A DNA stretch of 64,000 nt from Rosistilla ulvae. Its GTDB lineage: Bacteria > Planctomycetota > Planctomycetia > Pirellulales > Pirellulaceae. A program made the position numbers and the translations under genes. The stretch spans positions 4,589,798 to 4,653,797 of the forward strand of contig NZ_CP036261.1 of the NCBI RefSeq assembly GCF_007741475.1, given 5' to 3'. Shown piece by piece: positions 8,596-16,813 of this stretch (positions within the stretch are counted from its first letter, which is position 1; every line of letters begins with the position of its first letter). The notes under the pieces are model-generated. The model had not been told where the DNA came from. It was given only the letters and a program-made list of their open reading frames with translations, and did not search any database.

Positions 8596-9996
8596 TTAGT
8601 CCTCCGGTCGTTCTCCCGCTTCGGCCATCTTGACCAAACGCGGATCGAAGCGGGCGACGGTTTCGACCAGATCGTGCTGCGATGCCATCACTTGGTCGAT
8701 GTCTTTGTAGGCCATCGGGACTTCATCCAGCCCAGCCGACATCAACGTCACCCCACGATCGTCCAGGAACTTCTTCACCTCTTTCCATCGGAACTGCTTC
8801 TTCGCCGCGGTGCGACTCATCCGCCGCCCCGCGCCGTGCGAAGCACTCAACAGCGACTCTTCGACTCCTTTTCCGCGGACGACGTATCCGGGAGTTCCCA
8901 TCGAACCGGGGATGATTCCCAACACGCCTTGGCCCGCCGGAGTCGCTCCCTTGCGGTGGACGATCAGCTCCTCTCCGCCATGCGATTCTCGCCAGGCAAA
9001 GTTGTGATGGTTCTCGACATCCAACAAGACTTCGACTCCCAAGTGGCTTGCGATTTCACGATGGATGCAGGCGTGGTTGGCCGCTGCGTATTCCCCCATC
9101 AAATTCATCGCGTTCCAATATTCTTGGCCCTCCTGAGTATCCAATTTCAACCAGGCCAGGTTCTGCAGTTCGCGTGGCAGTTCCGGGTGCGTCGCTTTGG
9201 CCACACTGCTGTAGTGCGCGCAAACCGACGCTCCCGTTCCCCGCGACCCGCTGTGACTCAATAGCGCCAAGTACGTTCCGGCTGCCAATCCCAAATCGTC
9301 CACCGGCAGCGTCAAGACGCCAAACTCGACGAAGTGGTTTCCGCTGCCGCTGGTTCCCAACTGCTTCCACGCCTTGTCCTTGTTCTGGAACGTGATCGGC
9401 GAGACGCGCCAATCGGCATCCATCACCTCGTGTTGCCGCCGTTTGCGAAAACTCGCACCGATCCCGAACTGCGTTTCACGCTCGATCGCATTTCGCAATC
9501 GATCTTGATTGGTATCGAGCGTTTCGACAGGCATGTCCAAAACTGTCATCTTCATCCGGCATGCGATATCGACGCCGACAGCGTAAGGAATCACGCAGTC
9601 CTTCGTCGCCAGCACGCCACCGATCGGCAGGCCGTAACCCAAGTGCGCGTCGGGCATCAACGCACCCGATACGGTCACCGGCAGCTTGCAAGCGTCGACC
9701 ATCTGCGACACCGCACCAGCTTCCAGCCCGTCACCCCACTGACGCCAGGGAGCGGGTTCGTCGCGACCGATGTAACGGTCTTGAGCTGAGAAGACGGTCT
9801 GCAAAGCATCGGCCAACGATCCCCACAGAGGATCGTCGACCGCCGACGAAGGGTCTTCGACAATCGCCGCGATGGCGGTTCGTAGTTCAGGTCGCTTCAA
9901 GCCCTTGGCCGACGCGTTGCGGACCGCTTCGACAGCCGCTTGCATCGCGATCCCTTTTGGAATTCCCAAGTTGTTCAGTTCACGCGTCTTCATCAT
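8596..9996 (-). CDS. rtcB: RtcB RNA-splicing ligase
   Basis: 466 residues, full length for the family. RtcB joins RNA ends bearing 2',3'-cyclic phosphate or 3'-phosphate to 5'-OH ends using GTP and Mn2+, in RNA repair or tRNA healing. Signature motifs in order: PDAHLGYG (D116, H118), GVDIACRM (C146 metal ligand), SGSGNHFVEFG (H221), HSGSRG (H248), VENHHNF (near 330), GSMGTPG (about 364-370), and SASHGAGR (H387, the region of the guanylylated His). All expected metal and GMP ligands appear present, so it should be active. It is 28 bases downstream of rtcA on the same strand, forming an rtcAB operon. No sigma-54 activator (RtcR) or archease gene is in the window, so control differs from the enterobacterial system or is encoded elsewhere. 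Confidence 0.95.
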   Translation of the reverse strand: MMKTRELNNLGIPKGIAMQAAVEAVRNASAKGLKRPELRTAIAAIVEDPSSAVDDPLWGSLADALQTVFSAQDRYIGRDEPAPWRQWGDGLEAGAVSQMVDACKLPVTVSGALMPDAHLGYGLPIGGVLATKDCVIPYAVGVDIACRMKMTVLDMPVETLDTNQDRLRNAIERETQFGIGASFRKRRQHEVMDADWRVSPITFQNKDKAWKQLGTSGSGNHFVEFGVLTLPVDDLGLAAGTYLALLSHSGSRGTGASVCAHYSSVAKATHPELPRELQNLAWLKLDTQEGQEYWNAMNLMGEYAAANHACIHREIASHLGVEVLLDVENHHNFAWRESHGGEELIVHRKGATPAGQGVLGIIPGSMGTPGYVVRGKGVEESLLSASHGAGRRMSRTAAKKQFRWKEVKKFLDDRGVTLMSAGLDEVPMAYKDIDQVMASQHDLVETVARFDPRLVKMAEAGERPED

Positions 9997-10024
9997 GCTT
10001 CTCCCACATCCCTCATCCCATCGA

Positions 10025-11041
10025 TCAACCGATTCGAATCAACACGGATTCATCATCTTGTGGCTGAACGTCGATCTCCAAATCCAAAAACATCTTGATC
10101 GTTTCGATGTTCGTTAACGTATGCTGCGTCGTCTGCTGGCATCGGAACTGTCCGCCGTCAGCCATCGCCAGCGGCAATAACAATTGATCGGCCAGATGGC
10201 TTCCGACCGGCGCTGTTCCATTCAAATACTTCTTCAGTTCACCGGCGGCACGCTTCGCCACGCGTTCGGCAGAGACCTTCACGTCGCCAAATCCGGTTAC
10301 CACTTCGGTCACGTTTTCATAGCTGACACTCAACAACAACGCGTTGCCGGGGCCCGGCGACGTCGTCACTTGTTCGACTTTTAAGGTGCTCTTTGGCCAA
10401 CCGAGCGTCCGCGCGGCGGTCTCCAGTTCGCGTGCCGCGATCTTCGCCGGCAAACGGGACACGATCGCCAACGCCTCGCGATTCAACAGCTTTCCCCGTT
10501 GGATCAGCTCGATCGGTTGCAGCTTTTCCGCTGGCGTAATCGCTGCGCTACAGCGACCACCACCCGCCGGATAAAAGCCCGGTCGATCGAGAGTCAACCG
10601 AACCTCGGGTCCGATCTCTTTCAACAGCGGCAAAAAGCTCAGCTCCAGGAATTCGAACGGCGGTGCAAACGGGTTGTGTGTTCCACCCTCCAACTCGACG
10701 CGCGACGGACCGTCGGCAATCATCAGGGCAGGCAAAATCGTTTGCAGCACCAACAGACAACTCCCCGCCGAACCGATCGCGAAGTGATAATCGCCCGCTT
10801 CGATCTTCGATGGCTCAAACGTGAGCGTCATCGATCCCAAACGATCGCCATCGACTTTTGCGCCACTGATCGCCCCGGCCGCTTTGACCGCGGTCAAGTG
10901 CTGCCGCAACAAACCGGGACGACTGCGCGCGGCCCGGATGTTCACAAACCGGACTGGTTGGCCAGTGACCATGGAAAGAGCCAAGGAGGTCCGCAGGATC
11001 TGCCCACCTCCTTCGCCTCGCGAACCATCGATTTCAATCAT
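10025..11041 (-). CDS. rtcA: RNA 3'-terminal phosphate cyclase RtcA
   Basis: 338 residues. RtcA converts RNA 3'-phosphate to 2',3'-cyclic phosphate through a covalent AMP-histidine intermediate, making ends that RtcB can ligate. The N-terminal signature IDGSRGEGGGQILRT and the following RPGLLRQH are clear. The C-terminal GSHLADQLLLPLA segment carries the likely adenylylated His. The ATG at 11041 is chosen over the GTG at 11050 because the protein then starts MIEIDGS and GGAG lies 8 bases upstream. First gene of the rtcA-rtcB operon; its promoter must lie in the 400-base gap shared with the divergent gene at 11454. Confidence 0.95.
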   Translation of the reverse strand: MIEIDGSRGEGGGQILRTSLALSMVTGQPVRFVNIRAARSRPGLLRQHLTAVKAAGAISGAKVDGDRLGSMTLTFEPSKIEAGDYHFAIGSAGSCLLVLQTILPALMIADGPSRVELEGGTHNPFAPPFEFLELSFLPLLKEIGPEVRLTLDRPGFYPAGGGRCSAAITPAEKLQPIELIQRGKLLNREALAIVSRLPAKIAARELETAARTLGWPKSTLKVEQVTTSPGPGNALLLSVSYENVTEVVTGFGDVKVSAERVAKRAAGELKKYLNGTAPVGSHLADQLLLPLAMADGGQFRCQQTTQHTLTNIETIKMFLDLEIDVQPQDDESVLIRIG

Positions 11042-11453
11042 CACCCACACTCCATTTCACCAGAACCTTGCGTTCCGCTATCGTATCGGTAAGGGACAGT
11101 CCAACGTGGCGGAGGCTCGCGCTATTTGGGGGATTTGTTGGGAATCGATCGTTGAGTTCTCGTCCGCCCATGCGGTACGCAAATTGCTGGTTCCAGAACA
11201 GCAATGGAGTGGCGTTCGCAGGCCGGTGCCGGCGGCTGGATTCTCCCATCGGAATAAATGCTTGCATTGCGTGTCGCTCTCTGGGCAGGCCATTCCCAGA
11301 TGGAACTGGCCTTTGGGTCGCAGATCGGAGTGTCGGTTTGATTGTCAGACGACAGCGATTTTGATAATCTGCGGCCAGTCTATGGAGAGACGTGATCGCG
11401 TCTTGCAAGATACAAACAGACAATGTTGTTCTTCTTTACTGAGGTGAAACGCG
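11042..11453. other. Divergent intergenic region (rtcA / secreted unknown)
   Basis: 412 bases between divergent start codons, so it should hold promoters for both the rtcAB operon and the gene at 11454. ACTGAGGTGAAACGCG just before 11454 gives a weak GAGGTG binding site. I looked for the inverted repeats or -24/-12 GG/GC boxes that would suggest RtcR-like control and saw none clearly. No gene is supported. Confidence 0.5.
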
Positions 11454-12332
11454 ATGGATATTCGTCAGCCTGTCCAGCGAACTCTTGTTTTAGCCGTTCT
11501 ATTTGCTGCGTTGGGGACGACGCAACATGCCGTTGGCGTCGAAGCGGTCTCGCGAGACTTTAATATCCAGCCGTTGGAACGCATCCCGGCGGGAACGGTG
11601 ATCACGCCCGATGGGGCCAAGGGATGGTCGGACCTGTTGCTATTTGTCAATGGTTCGCTGGGCAAGGGGGACGTCGATGCTGCTTCCTCGACCGTGAAGC
11701 ATTACGCCTCGCTCTTCAACATCGCCTACATGGCTAACGTCGCCAAAGATGCCGAGGGGAGATTCACCTTGGACAAAATTGGTGTCGGTTTTACGACCAA
11801 GATCGATGGCCAAGATGTTGTCATCACCAGCGACACGCACAAGTCGCTGGGAGCGGATTTGGGAATGATCGGCGGGGCCGTCTTTTCCGCCAACGAGCGG
11901 GCGCTGTCGGAGATCGTTCAGGTCGCTCGATATCGCGACGGAGCGATCTTCGATGCGCCGACGATCATGTTGCGAGACGGCAAACATAAAAAGGTAATCG
12001 TCCGCTTCTTCGTCTGGGTCTCGCCACAAGGATCCGTTGGGACTGTCTGTTGGGTCCTCGATGGGTACGGCGGTTCGCGATACGTGGTCCCGAATAAAGA
12101 GATCGTGTTGCTGCGACCTCAATTAGTGGAAAACCGCGTGATGCATGTCGATGGCGACCGGTTCACGCTAGGGATTCCATCGGAGGATGCGTTTGCCGTC
12201 GTCTCGCTGCCGCCGGGACGCGAGTACAAGATCGACGACGACCTCGCGACGTTGATCGCCAAGAAACGCTACGACGCGCAATCGTTCTTCGATACCGTGC
12301 AAAAGCTGTCGCAATCGCTGGCGGCAAATTAG
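11454..12332 (+). CDS. Exported protein of unknown function
   Basis: 292 residues. A signal peptide is visible (hydrophobic LVLAVLFAALG, residues 10-20, cut after about residue 29). The mature part is a soluble alpha/beta-looking protein without transmembrane segments, cysteine clusters or repeats. I do not recognise the family. It contains several short beta-rich blocks (IGVGFTTKIDGQDVVITSD, RFFVWVSPQGSVGTVCWVLD). It is probably periplasmic or surface-exposed. Isolated: divergent from rtcA, and followed directly by a palindromic repeat six bases after its stop codon, which may provide its transcript end. Confidence 0.65.
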   Translation: MDIRQPVQRTLVLAVLFAALGTTQHAVGVEAVSRDFNIQPLERIPAGTVITPDGAKGWSDLLLFVNGSLGKGDVDAASSTVKHYASLFNIAYMANVAKDAEGRFTLDKIGVGFTTKIDGQDVVITSDTHKSLGADLGMIGGAVFSANERALSEIVQVARYRDGAIFDAPTIMLRDGKHKKVIVRFFVWVSPQGSVGTVCWVLDGYGGSRYVVPNKEIVLLRPQLVENRVMHVDGDRFTLGIPSEDAFAVVSLPPGREYKIDDDLATLIAKKRYDAQSFFDTVQKLSQSLAAN

Positions 12333-12337
12333 CGATA

Positions 12338-12425
12338 GTTTAACCGCGTGGGCAACGCCCCGCGCTCGGTCGTTGTATGTGCGACCTGTGCGTGGACGCG
12401 CGGCCCGCTGGGCACGCGGTTAAAC
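12338..12425. repeat. GTTTAAC palindromic repeat, copy 1
   Basis: 88 bases with ends GTTTAACCGCGTG and CACGCGGTTAAAC, perfectly complementary over 13 bases, and an imperfectly paired GC-rich interior (GGGCAACGCCCCGCGC against GCGCGGCCCGCTGGGC). The middle reads CGTTGTATGTGCGACCTGTGCGTGG in two halves around the centre. It starts just after the stop codon of the preceding gene. Confidence 0.85.
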
Positions 12426-12439
12426 GATTTGAATGCTTT

Positions 12440-12527
12440 GTTTAACCGCGCGGGCATCGCCCCGCGCGTTGTCGTTGCATGTGCGACTTGGGCGTGGACG
12501 CGCGGCCCGTTGGGCACGCGGTTAAAC
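12440..12527. repeat. GTTTAAC palindromic repeat, copy 2
   Basis: A second copy of the same length (88 bases), in the same orientation, 14 bases after copy 1, and differing at a small number of positions. The spacer GATTTGAATGCTTT resembles the spacers before copy 4 (GACTGGAGTGCTTT), so the repeating unit is about 102 bases. Confidence 0.85.
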
Positions 12528-12541
12528 GATTGGTGTGTTTT

Positions 12542-12949
12542 GTTTAACCGCAATACCGTTCAACGAACCGTAGTGGACGAGGTTACGAGTCCTTTTGCAT
12601 CAGACCAAATCGCTGGGACTCGTAACCTCCTGTTGATTACCCACAAGTCGCAACCACGCCGACGGCGTGGCAGCTATTAGCCGGTGGTTGAGCGAACGCG
12701 ATACCACCGGAATGACGCGAGACGCGAACGGCCGACCCCGAAGGTGGTCGCAGCGCAACTGCGCGGGATTCTGCGACCGCCTGCGCGGTCAGCGTGGTGA
12801 GTTCCGTCGAAACCGTAGGTGGCGCTGCGCTTACCTACGGCTAATTGCTTGATTCCCTTCGGGGAATTTCTGGGTAATCAACAGCTCGTAACCTCGTCCA
12901 CTACATCCCGCCGCTAATTCTTGCGACGGTCCGAGGCTCCTTCGTTAAA
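12542..12949. repeat. Third GTTTAAC copy split by a structured insert
   Basis: GTTTAACCGC at 12542-12551 looks like the left end of another copy, and CGTTAAAC ending at 12949 looks like a right end, but the interior is replaced. The insert is bounded by 19-base perfect inverted repeats, TAGTGGACGAGGTTACGAG (12571-12589) and its complement (12885-12903). Immediately inside, CTGTTGATTACCCA (12630-12643) pairs with 12871-12884. GGTTACGAGTCC (12581-12592) can alternatively pair with 12616-12627, so two folds compete. A further hairpin (CCGTAGGT...ACCTACGG, about 12813-12840) lies inside. No coding frame is convincing. It could be a MITE-like element or a second dispersed repeat. Confidence 0.6.
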
Positions 12950-12964
12950 CGACTGGAGTGCTTT

Positions 12965-13054
12965 GTTTAACCGCGTGGGCATCGCCCCGCGCTTTGTCGT
13001 TGCATGGGCGACTTGGGAGTGTGGACGCGCGGCCCGCTGGGCACGCGGTTAAAC
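12965..13054. repeat. GTTTAAC palindromic repeat, copy 4
   Basis: 90 bases with the same 13-base ends as copy 1 (GTTTAACCGCGTG and CACGCGGTTAAAC) and two extra bases in the middle. It lies 50 bases after the stop (minus strand) of the oxidoreductase gene at 13105-14397. The island as a whole therefore fills the space between two convergent genes. Confidence 0.85.
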
Positions 13055-13104
13055 GATTGGGGCGGCTGACGGTTGGGCTTCAGCGTTTGGACCGCTTGCG
13101 GGGA

Positions 13105-14397
13105 TCAGACCTCGGCGACTTCCCAGCCTTTGCGGTATTCGCTTTTCAGGAACGGTTGGACGGCGTCGTTGCCCGATGCTGTCAGCGAGGGCCCGTCCCA
13201 GTCGAAGCTGCCGCCGGCGCGGTAGGCTGCGTTGCCCAATAGGACTGTCTCGGCCAAGGGGCCGGAGTAGCGGAAGTCGCAGGTCGCCGGTTCGCCACCC
13301 TTGCAGGCGGTGATCCATTCTTTGTAGAAGCCCGGCGACTTGGGGATCGTCGGCTGGGGAGCTTTGAAGTCGGCGAACTTCTCTTCGGGCAACAGCCGTA
13401 GCTTATTAAAGCCGGTCAACAGCATCCCTTTGCTGCCGATAAACAGCGTGTTCATCCCTTTGCCATCGATGCCCAGTTCCTTCAGTTTCGCGGGGCCTGC
13501 ACTGGCGTGATCCCAGTGCAGATCGACGCCTTGTTCGGCGAAGTGCATCTTGGTCGCCATCTGCTTGGGCGTTCGTTGGTCATCGACTTCCGGGCCCGAT
13601 CCTTCGACGCGCGATGGATATTTCAGTCCCAGCGCCCAGAAGGGGATGTCCAGAATGTGGCAGCCCCAGTTGCCGGTCTCGCCGGTGCCGAAGTCCCACC
13701 AGAAACGCCAGCCGTAGGGACAGTAAGTCGAATCATAGGGGCGAGGCATCGCCGGTCCCAACCACAGGTCCCAATCGACCGTCTCGGGAACCTTGGGGAA
13801 TGTTTTCGGGATCGATGGCATCCCACGAGACCCGCCGACCCAGCTGTAAACTTCGCTGACGTCGCCGATCGCGCCGGCTTGGATCAGTTCGACCGAACGG
13901 TGCATGTTGGCCAAAGCGTGCCGTTGGCAACCCAACTGTGTCGCGACGTCCTGCTTGACCGCCATCTTCGTCATCTGGCGAACTTCCCAGACCGAGTGGG
14001 CCATCGGTTTTTCGCAGTACAGATGTTTGCCTCGTTCCATCGCCGCCATCGACGGATGGAAGTGCGTGTGGTCGGGCGTGCTGACGACAACCGCATCGAT
14101 CTGCTTCTCGAGTTTGTCGAACATCTTGCGGTAGTCGGCGAACTTTTCAGCTTGGTTGTGCTGCTCAAAGACCTTGCCCGCCCGCTGCTGATCGACATCG
14201 CACAACGCCACCAAATTCTGGCTCTTCACTCCGTTAACATTCGCCGCTCCGCGACCACCGATGCCGATGCAGGCGATGTTCAATTGTTCGTTCGCCGAAG
14301 TCGACTCCGCTGCCGAAACTTCCGGCGCGATCAGGTAGCCGCCAAAGGCGACGGAGGTTTTCAGCGCGGTGCGGCGTGTGGGGCGAGCAGCTTGCAT
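13105..14397 (-). CDS. Tat-exported Gfo/Idh/MocA-family oxidoreductase
   Basis: 430 residues. The chosen ATG at 14397 gives [15 protein letters not shown], a twin-arginine signal peptide, so the folded cofactor-loaded enzyme should be exported. A longer frame to 14466 adds an unlikely leader. The Rossmann NAD(P) fold follows ([14 protein letters not shown]), then the family EKP motif in YCEKPMAH. The C-terminal alpha/beta domain is typical of secreted planctomycete members. It probably oxidises or reduces a sugar or inositol derivative using tightly bound NAD(P); the substrate is unknown. It stands alone, with the repeat island downstream. Confidence 0.88.
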   Translation of the reverse strand: MQAARPTRRTALKTSVAFGGYLIAPEVSAAESTSANEQLNIACIGIGGRGAANVNGVKSQNLVALCDVDQQRAGKVFEQHNQAEKFADYRKMFDKLEKQIDAVVVSTPDHTHFHPSMAAMERGKHLYCEKPMAHSVWEVRQMTKMAVKQDVATQLGCQRHALANMHRSVELIQAGAIGDVSEVYSWVGGSRGMPSIPKTFPKVPETVDWDLWLGPAMPRPYDSTYCPYGWRFWWDFGTGETGNWGCHILDIPFWALGLKYPSRVEGSGPEVDDQRTPKQMATKMHFAEQGVDLHWDHASAGPAKLKELGIDGKGMNTLFIGSKGMLLTGFNKLRLLPEEKFADFKAPQPTIPKSPGFYKEWITACKGGEPATCDFRYSGPLAETVLLGNAAYRAGGSFDWDGPSLTASGNDAVQPFLKSEYRKGWEVAEV

Positions 14398-14586
14398 GGC
14401 GGGTTCCGTATCGTGAGCGGTGGTGGAGGGAAGATTTACGCAGCATTTGAAGGCGTATTGTAACACGCCTGCCGCGTCGGTTCAGCGTCGAATCGGCCGG
14501 CTGACAGAGCAAAGCCGCAGTCGTGTCAGGGCAGATTACCGGCGTGCCCGGAATGAAAGGATCTATGGTTTCATTGCGTCAAAACG

Positions 14587-14611
14587 AAAAAAGCTCCGAC
14601 GAATCGGAGCT
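14587..14611 (-). terminator. Intrinsic terminator with UUCG tetraloop
   Basis: On the minus strand AGCTCCGA-TTCG-TCGGAGCT forms an 8-bp stem closed by a TTCG tetraloop and followed by six T residues. It lies about 50 bases after the stop of the Pro/Tyr-rich protein gene (14662-16416), which it should end. Confidence 0.9.
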
Positions 14612-14661
14612 CTCTGAAAGCTGTTTGCTGCGTTGGCGACAGGTTTATCGCAACGGAAGCT

Positions 14662-16416
14662 CTAGCGTCCGCTAACCCAGCCGCTGTCGCGGTAGCCGCC
14701 GTTGCCTTGCGGTGCAGGGCGAGCGGGAGCGTTGTAGCGCGGAGCGGTTTGCTGCGGCGGCGTGTTTCGCGGAGCGGTCAACCGTGGCAATTCGTTGCGT
14801 TGCGTCGAGACCGTGACGACGGAGGTCCGTTGGTTCGACTTAGGAACCGCCCATTGGATCGTCTTGTAGGTCGCTTGAGCAACGTTCGACGAACCACGTT
14901 CTGCTGGAACCGGTTCGCGACGAGCGGTGCGATCGTCGGTCGTGTTGTATTGGAACTGATACTGAGCCGGTGCGGGGATCGGTTTCACATCCAATCGCGT
15001 CGACGGTTGCTGTTGTTGATACTGGAAGCCAGGTTGCGAATTGCTCGCTCCCGTTCCAGGGAACGATGGCAGACTGAGCGACGTGTTGTTGTTGGTTTGC
15101 AACTGAGGCTGCTGCATCGGCGTTTGGTCGTTACCGTTTTGTGGCGGAGCCCCGTAGTTGTTCCCCTGCGGGTAGGTGCTCTGTGGATACGTTCCCTGCG
15201 GAGTTCCTTGAGCCGGATAGTTTGGCTGAGCTGCGGGGGGCGTTCCGTAGTTCGGTTGAGCCGGAGCGTTGCCAAACGAAGGACGATTGGTCGGCGTTCC
15301 CGGTGGCGTTACCTGTTGGTTGTAAGGGTTGGTGGCCGGTGCGTATTGGTTGGTGCCGTAGCCTGGCTTCGATTCGTAAGAACCGGGAGGACATTGTGGT
15401 TCGCCCGAGCACTGAGGTGCAGGAGCTGATCCGCCAAGCGAATAGGAAGGAACACGTTGCACCTGGGTTTGGTACGATCGGCAACCCTGCATCGTGGTGA
15501 CCTGTTGACCGGTTCGCGGATCGACCGATTGGATTGGACGGTAATAGGTGACCGGGACGTTATAGGTGTTCGTTGAATAACTTGTGTGCGGCGAGAACCC
15601 GGCGGAATACGAAGGGGTTGTCGTGACAGGGCTGCCACTGACAACTGGATTGGTCGGATAGCTGGGATAGCCGGCGGTGACGGGAGCCGCGTTCGGATAG
15701 CCGGCGGTCGGATAGCCAGCGGTCACCGGAGCAGCGGTTGGGTAGCCAGCTGTCGTTGGTGGATACATCTGTGCCCCAGCAGATCCAGATGCGGGGACGC
15801 GTAGGCTGGACCAGTAGTTGCTGGTGTACGTGTTGGTTGGATAGGGCGTGTTCGATGGATAGTAGTTGCCGGAGCCAAAATACGAACCAACGTTGGGCCA
15901 CCACGAACCGAAGAAGCTTTGCCGCGGTTGGTTCGGCCAATAGTAAGGGGCCGTTTGCAGCGGGCTGTTCTGATTGCCAGCGTTTGGGCCGGTGATCGGC
16001 GAATAGGCGGTTGTCGTGCCGGTGGGTGGCAGGACGTATTGGTTTAGCGAACCGCCGCGGTAACCGGCTGAATAGTTGGCAGCTCCAACCGGCAGCGCGG
16101 GCTGATTCGCTGTCGGCAGCGAATAGGAGGTGACGGCCATGCCTTGCGGCGGGAACGCAGTGGCTGTCGATCCGAACTGTTGCTGGCCGTTATAGACCGG
16201 TGGGTAAGCGACGTTGGTGGTCGGCAGGTAGCCGGCGGTCACCGTTGGCCCCTGCGGCGTCGGCATGTAGGTCCCGGTGGGGACATAGTAGGCGGTGCGG
16301 TTGCGACCAAACAACCAATCGCAAAGCGGGCCAGCTTGAGCGGGCGCAGCGATTGCCAAGCATTGGATTGCCGTCAGGACGACGATTGCAAGTGCTGGTT
16401 TGTTTTGAGTCGACAT
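14662..16416 (-). CDS. Exported Pro/Tyr/Gln/Asn-rich low-complexity protein
   Basis: 584 residues. A signal peptide (hydrophobic ALAIVVLTAIQCLAIAAP, cut near AQA-GPL) is followed by a short conserved-looking LCDWLFGRNRTAYYVPTG block and then a long disordered region rich in Pro, Tyr, Gln, Asn, Thr and Gly. It includes tandem AGYPT/TAGYP motifs (about residues 228-262) and PQGTYPQSTYPQG. No catalytic domain is seen. Such proteins are frequent in Pirellulaceae and are probably cell-surface or matrix proteins; this is inference from composition. The ATG at 16416 is preferred over 16428. A UUCG terminator follows the gene, and a stem-loop sits in its leader. Confidence 0.75.
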   Translation of the reverse strand: MSTQNKPALAIVVLTAIQCLAIAAPAQAGPLCDWLFGRNRTAYYVPTGTYMPTPQGPTVTAGYLPTTNVAYPPVYNGQQQFGSTATAFPPQGMAVTSYSLPTANQPALPVGAANYSAGYRGGSLNQYVLPPTGTTTAYSPITGPNAGNQNSPLQTAPYYWPNQPRQSFFGSWWPNVGSYFGSGNYYPSNTPYPTNTYTSNYWSSLRVPASGSAGAQMYPPTTAGYPTAAPVTAGYPTAGYPNAAPVTAGYPSYPTNPVVSGSPVTTTPSYSAGFSPHTSYSTNTYNVPVTYYRPIQSVDPRTGQQVTTMQGCRSYQTQVQRVPSYSLGGSAPAPQCSGEPQCPPGSYESKPGYGTNQYAPATNPYNQQVTPPGTPTNRPSFGNAPAQPNYGTPPAAQPNYPAQGTPQGTYPQSTYPQGNNYGAPPQNGNDQTPMQQPQLQTNNNTSLSLPSFPGTGASNSQPGFQYQQQQPSTRLDVKPIPAPAQYQFQYNTTDDRTARREPVPAERGSSNVAQATYKTIQWAVPKSNQRTSVVTVSTQRNELPRLTAPRNTPPQQTAPRYNAPARPAPQGNGGYRDSGWVSGR

Positions 16417-16441
16417 GATTTTTACCACGGATAGGTTTGCA

Positions 16442-16479
16442 GAGAGCGCGAGCGATTAGTCGCAACGCTTCGCGGCTCT
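16442..16479 (-). promoter_or_regulatory. Leader stem-loop upstream of the Pro/Tyr-rich gene
   Basis: GAGAGCGCGAGCG near 16442 and CGCTTCGCGGCTCTC near 16466-16480 form a long stem with two single-base bulges and a loop of about 11 bases. On the minus strand it lies some 26 bases upstream of the start codon at 16416, so it would be in the transcript leader. It could affect translation or transcript stability. No riboswitch class is recognised. Confidence 0.35.
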
Positions 16480-16813
16480 CTTTAAAGTTCCACCGCCAAC
16501 ACCTAGGGCGGCGTTGGAGTTCGGTTTGCGGAATGCTTGTTGGACCAAATCCCACCAACCAACGTCAATCATTCTTAACGAGGAAGCGAGAATTTGGAAA
16601 AATACAACGATTACGGGGTGCAGCGAGTGCGGGTTGCGAAGGTTTTTAGGTCCCGTTTCGCTCGGTAGCCCGCGGCGCGCACGCCTCTGTTGGGAAGATA
16701 GCTTACAAATTCAGCCGTTGTGATTTCCGACTCCGGCCTTCTGCGTTAAACTCCAGGTTTCCACGCCGCTTTGGCGAAATTCCCCCTTTGCTCTCCTCAA
16801 CCGAAGTCCGCTC
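16480..16813. other. Divergent intergenic region
   Basis: About 330 bases between the divergent start codons at 16416 and 16814. It presumably contains both promoters. The region 16560-16720 is relatively AT-rich for this genome. No gene, repeat or clear promoter hexamers were recognised. Confidence 0.4.
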
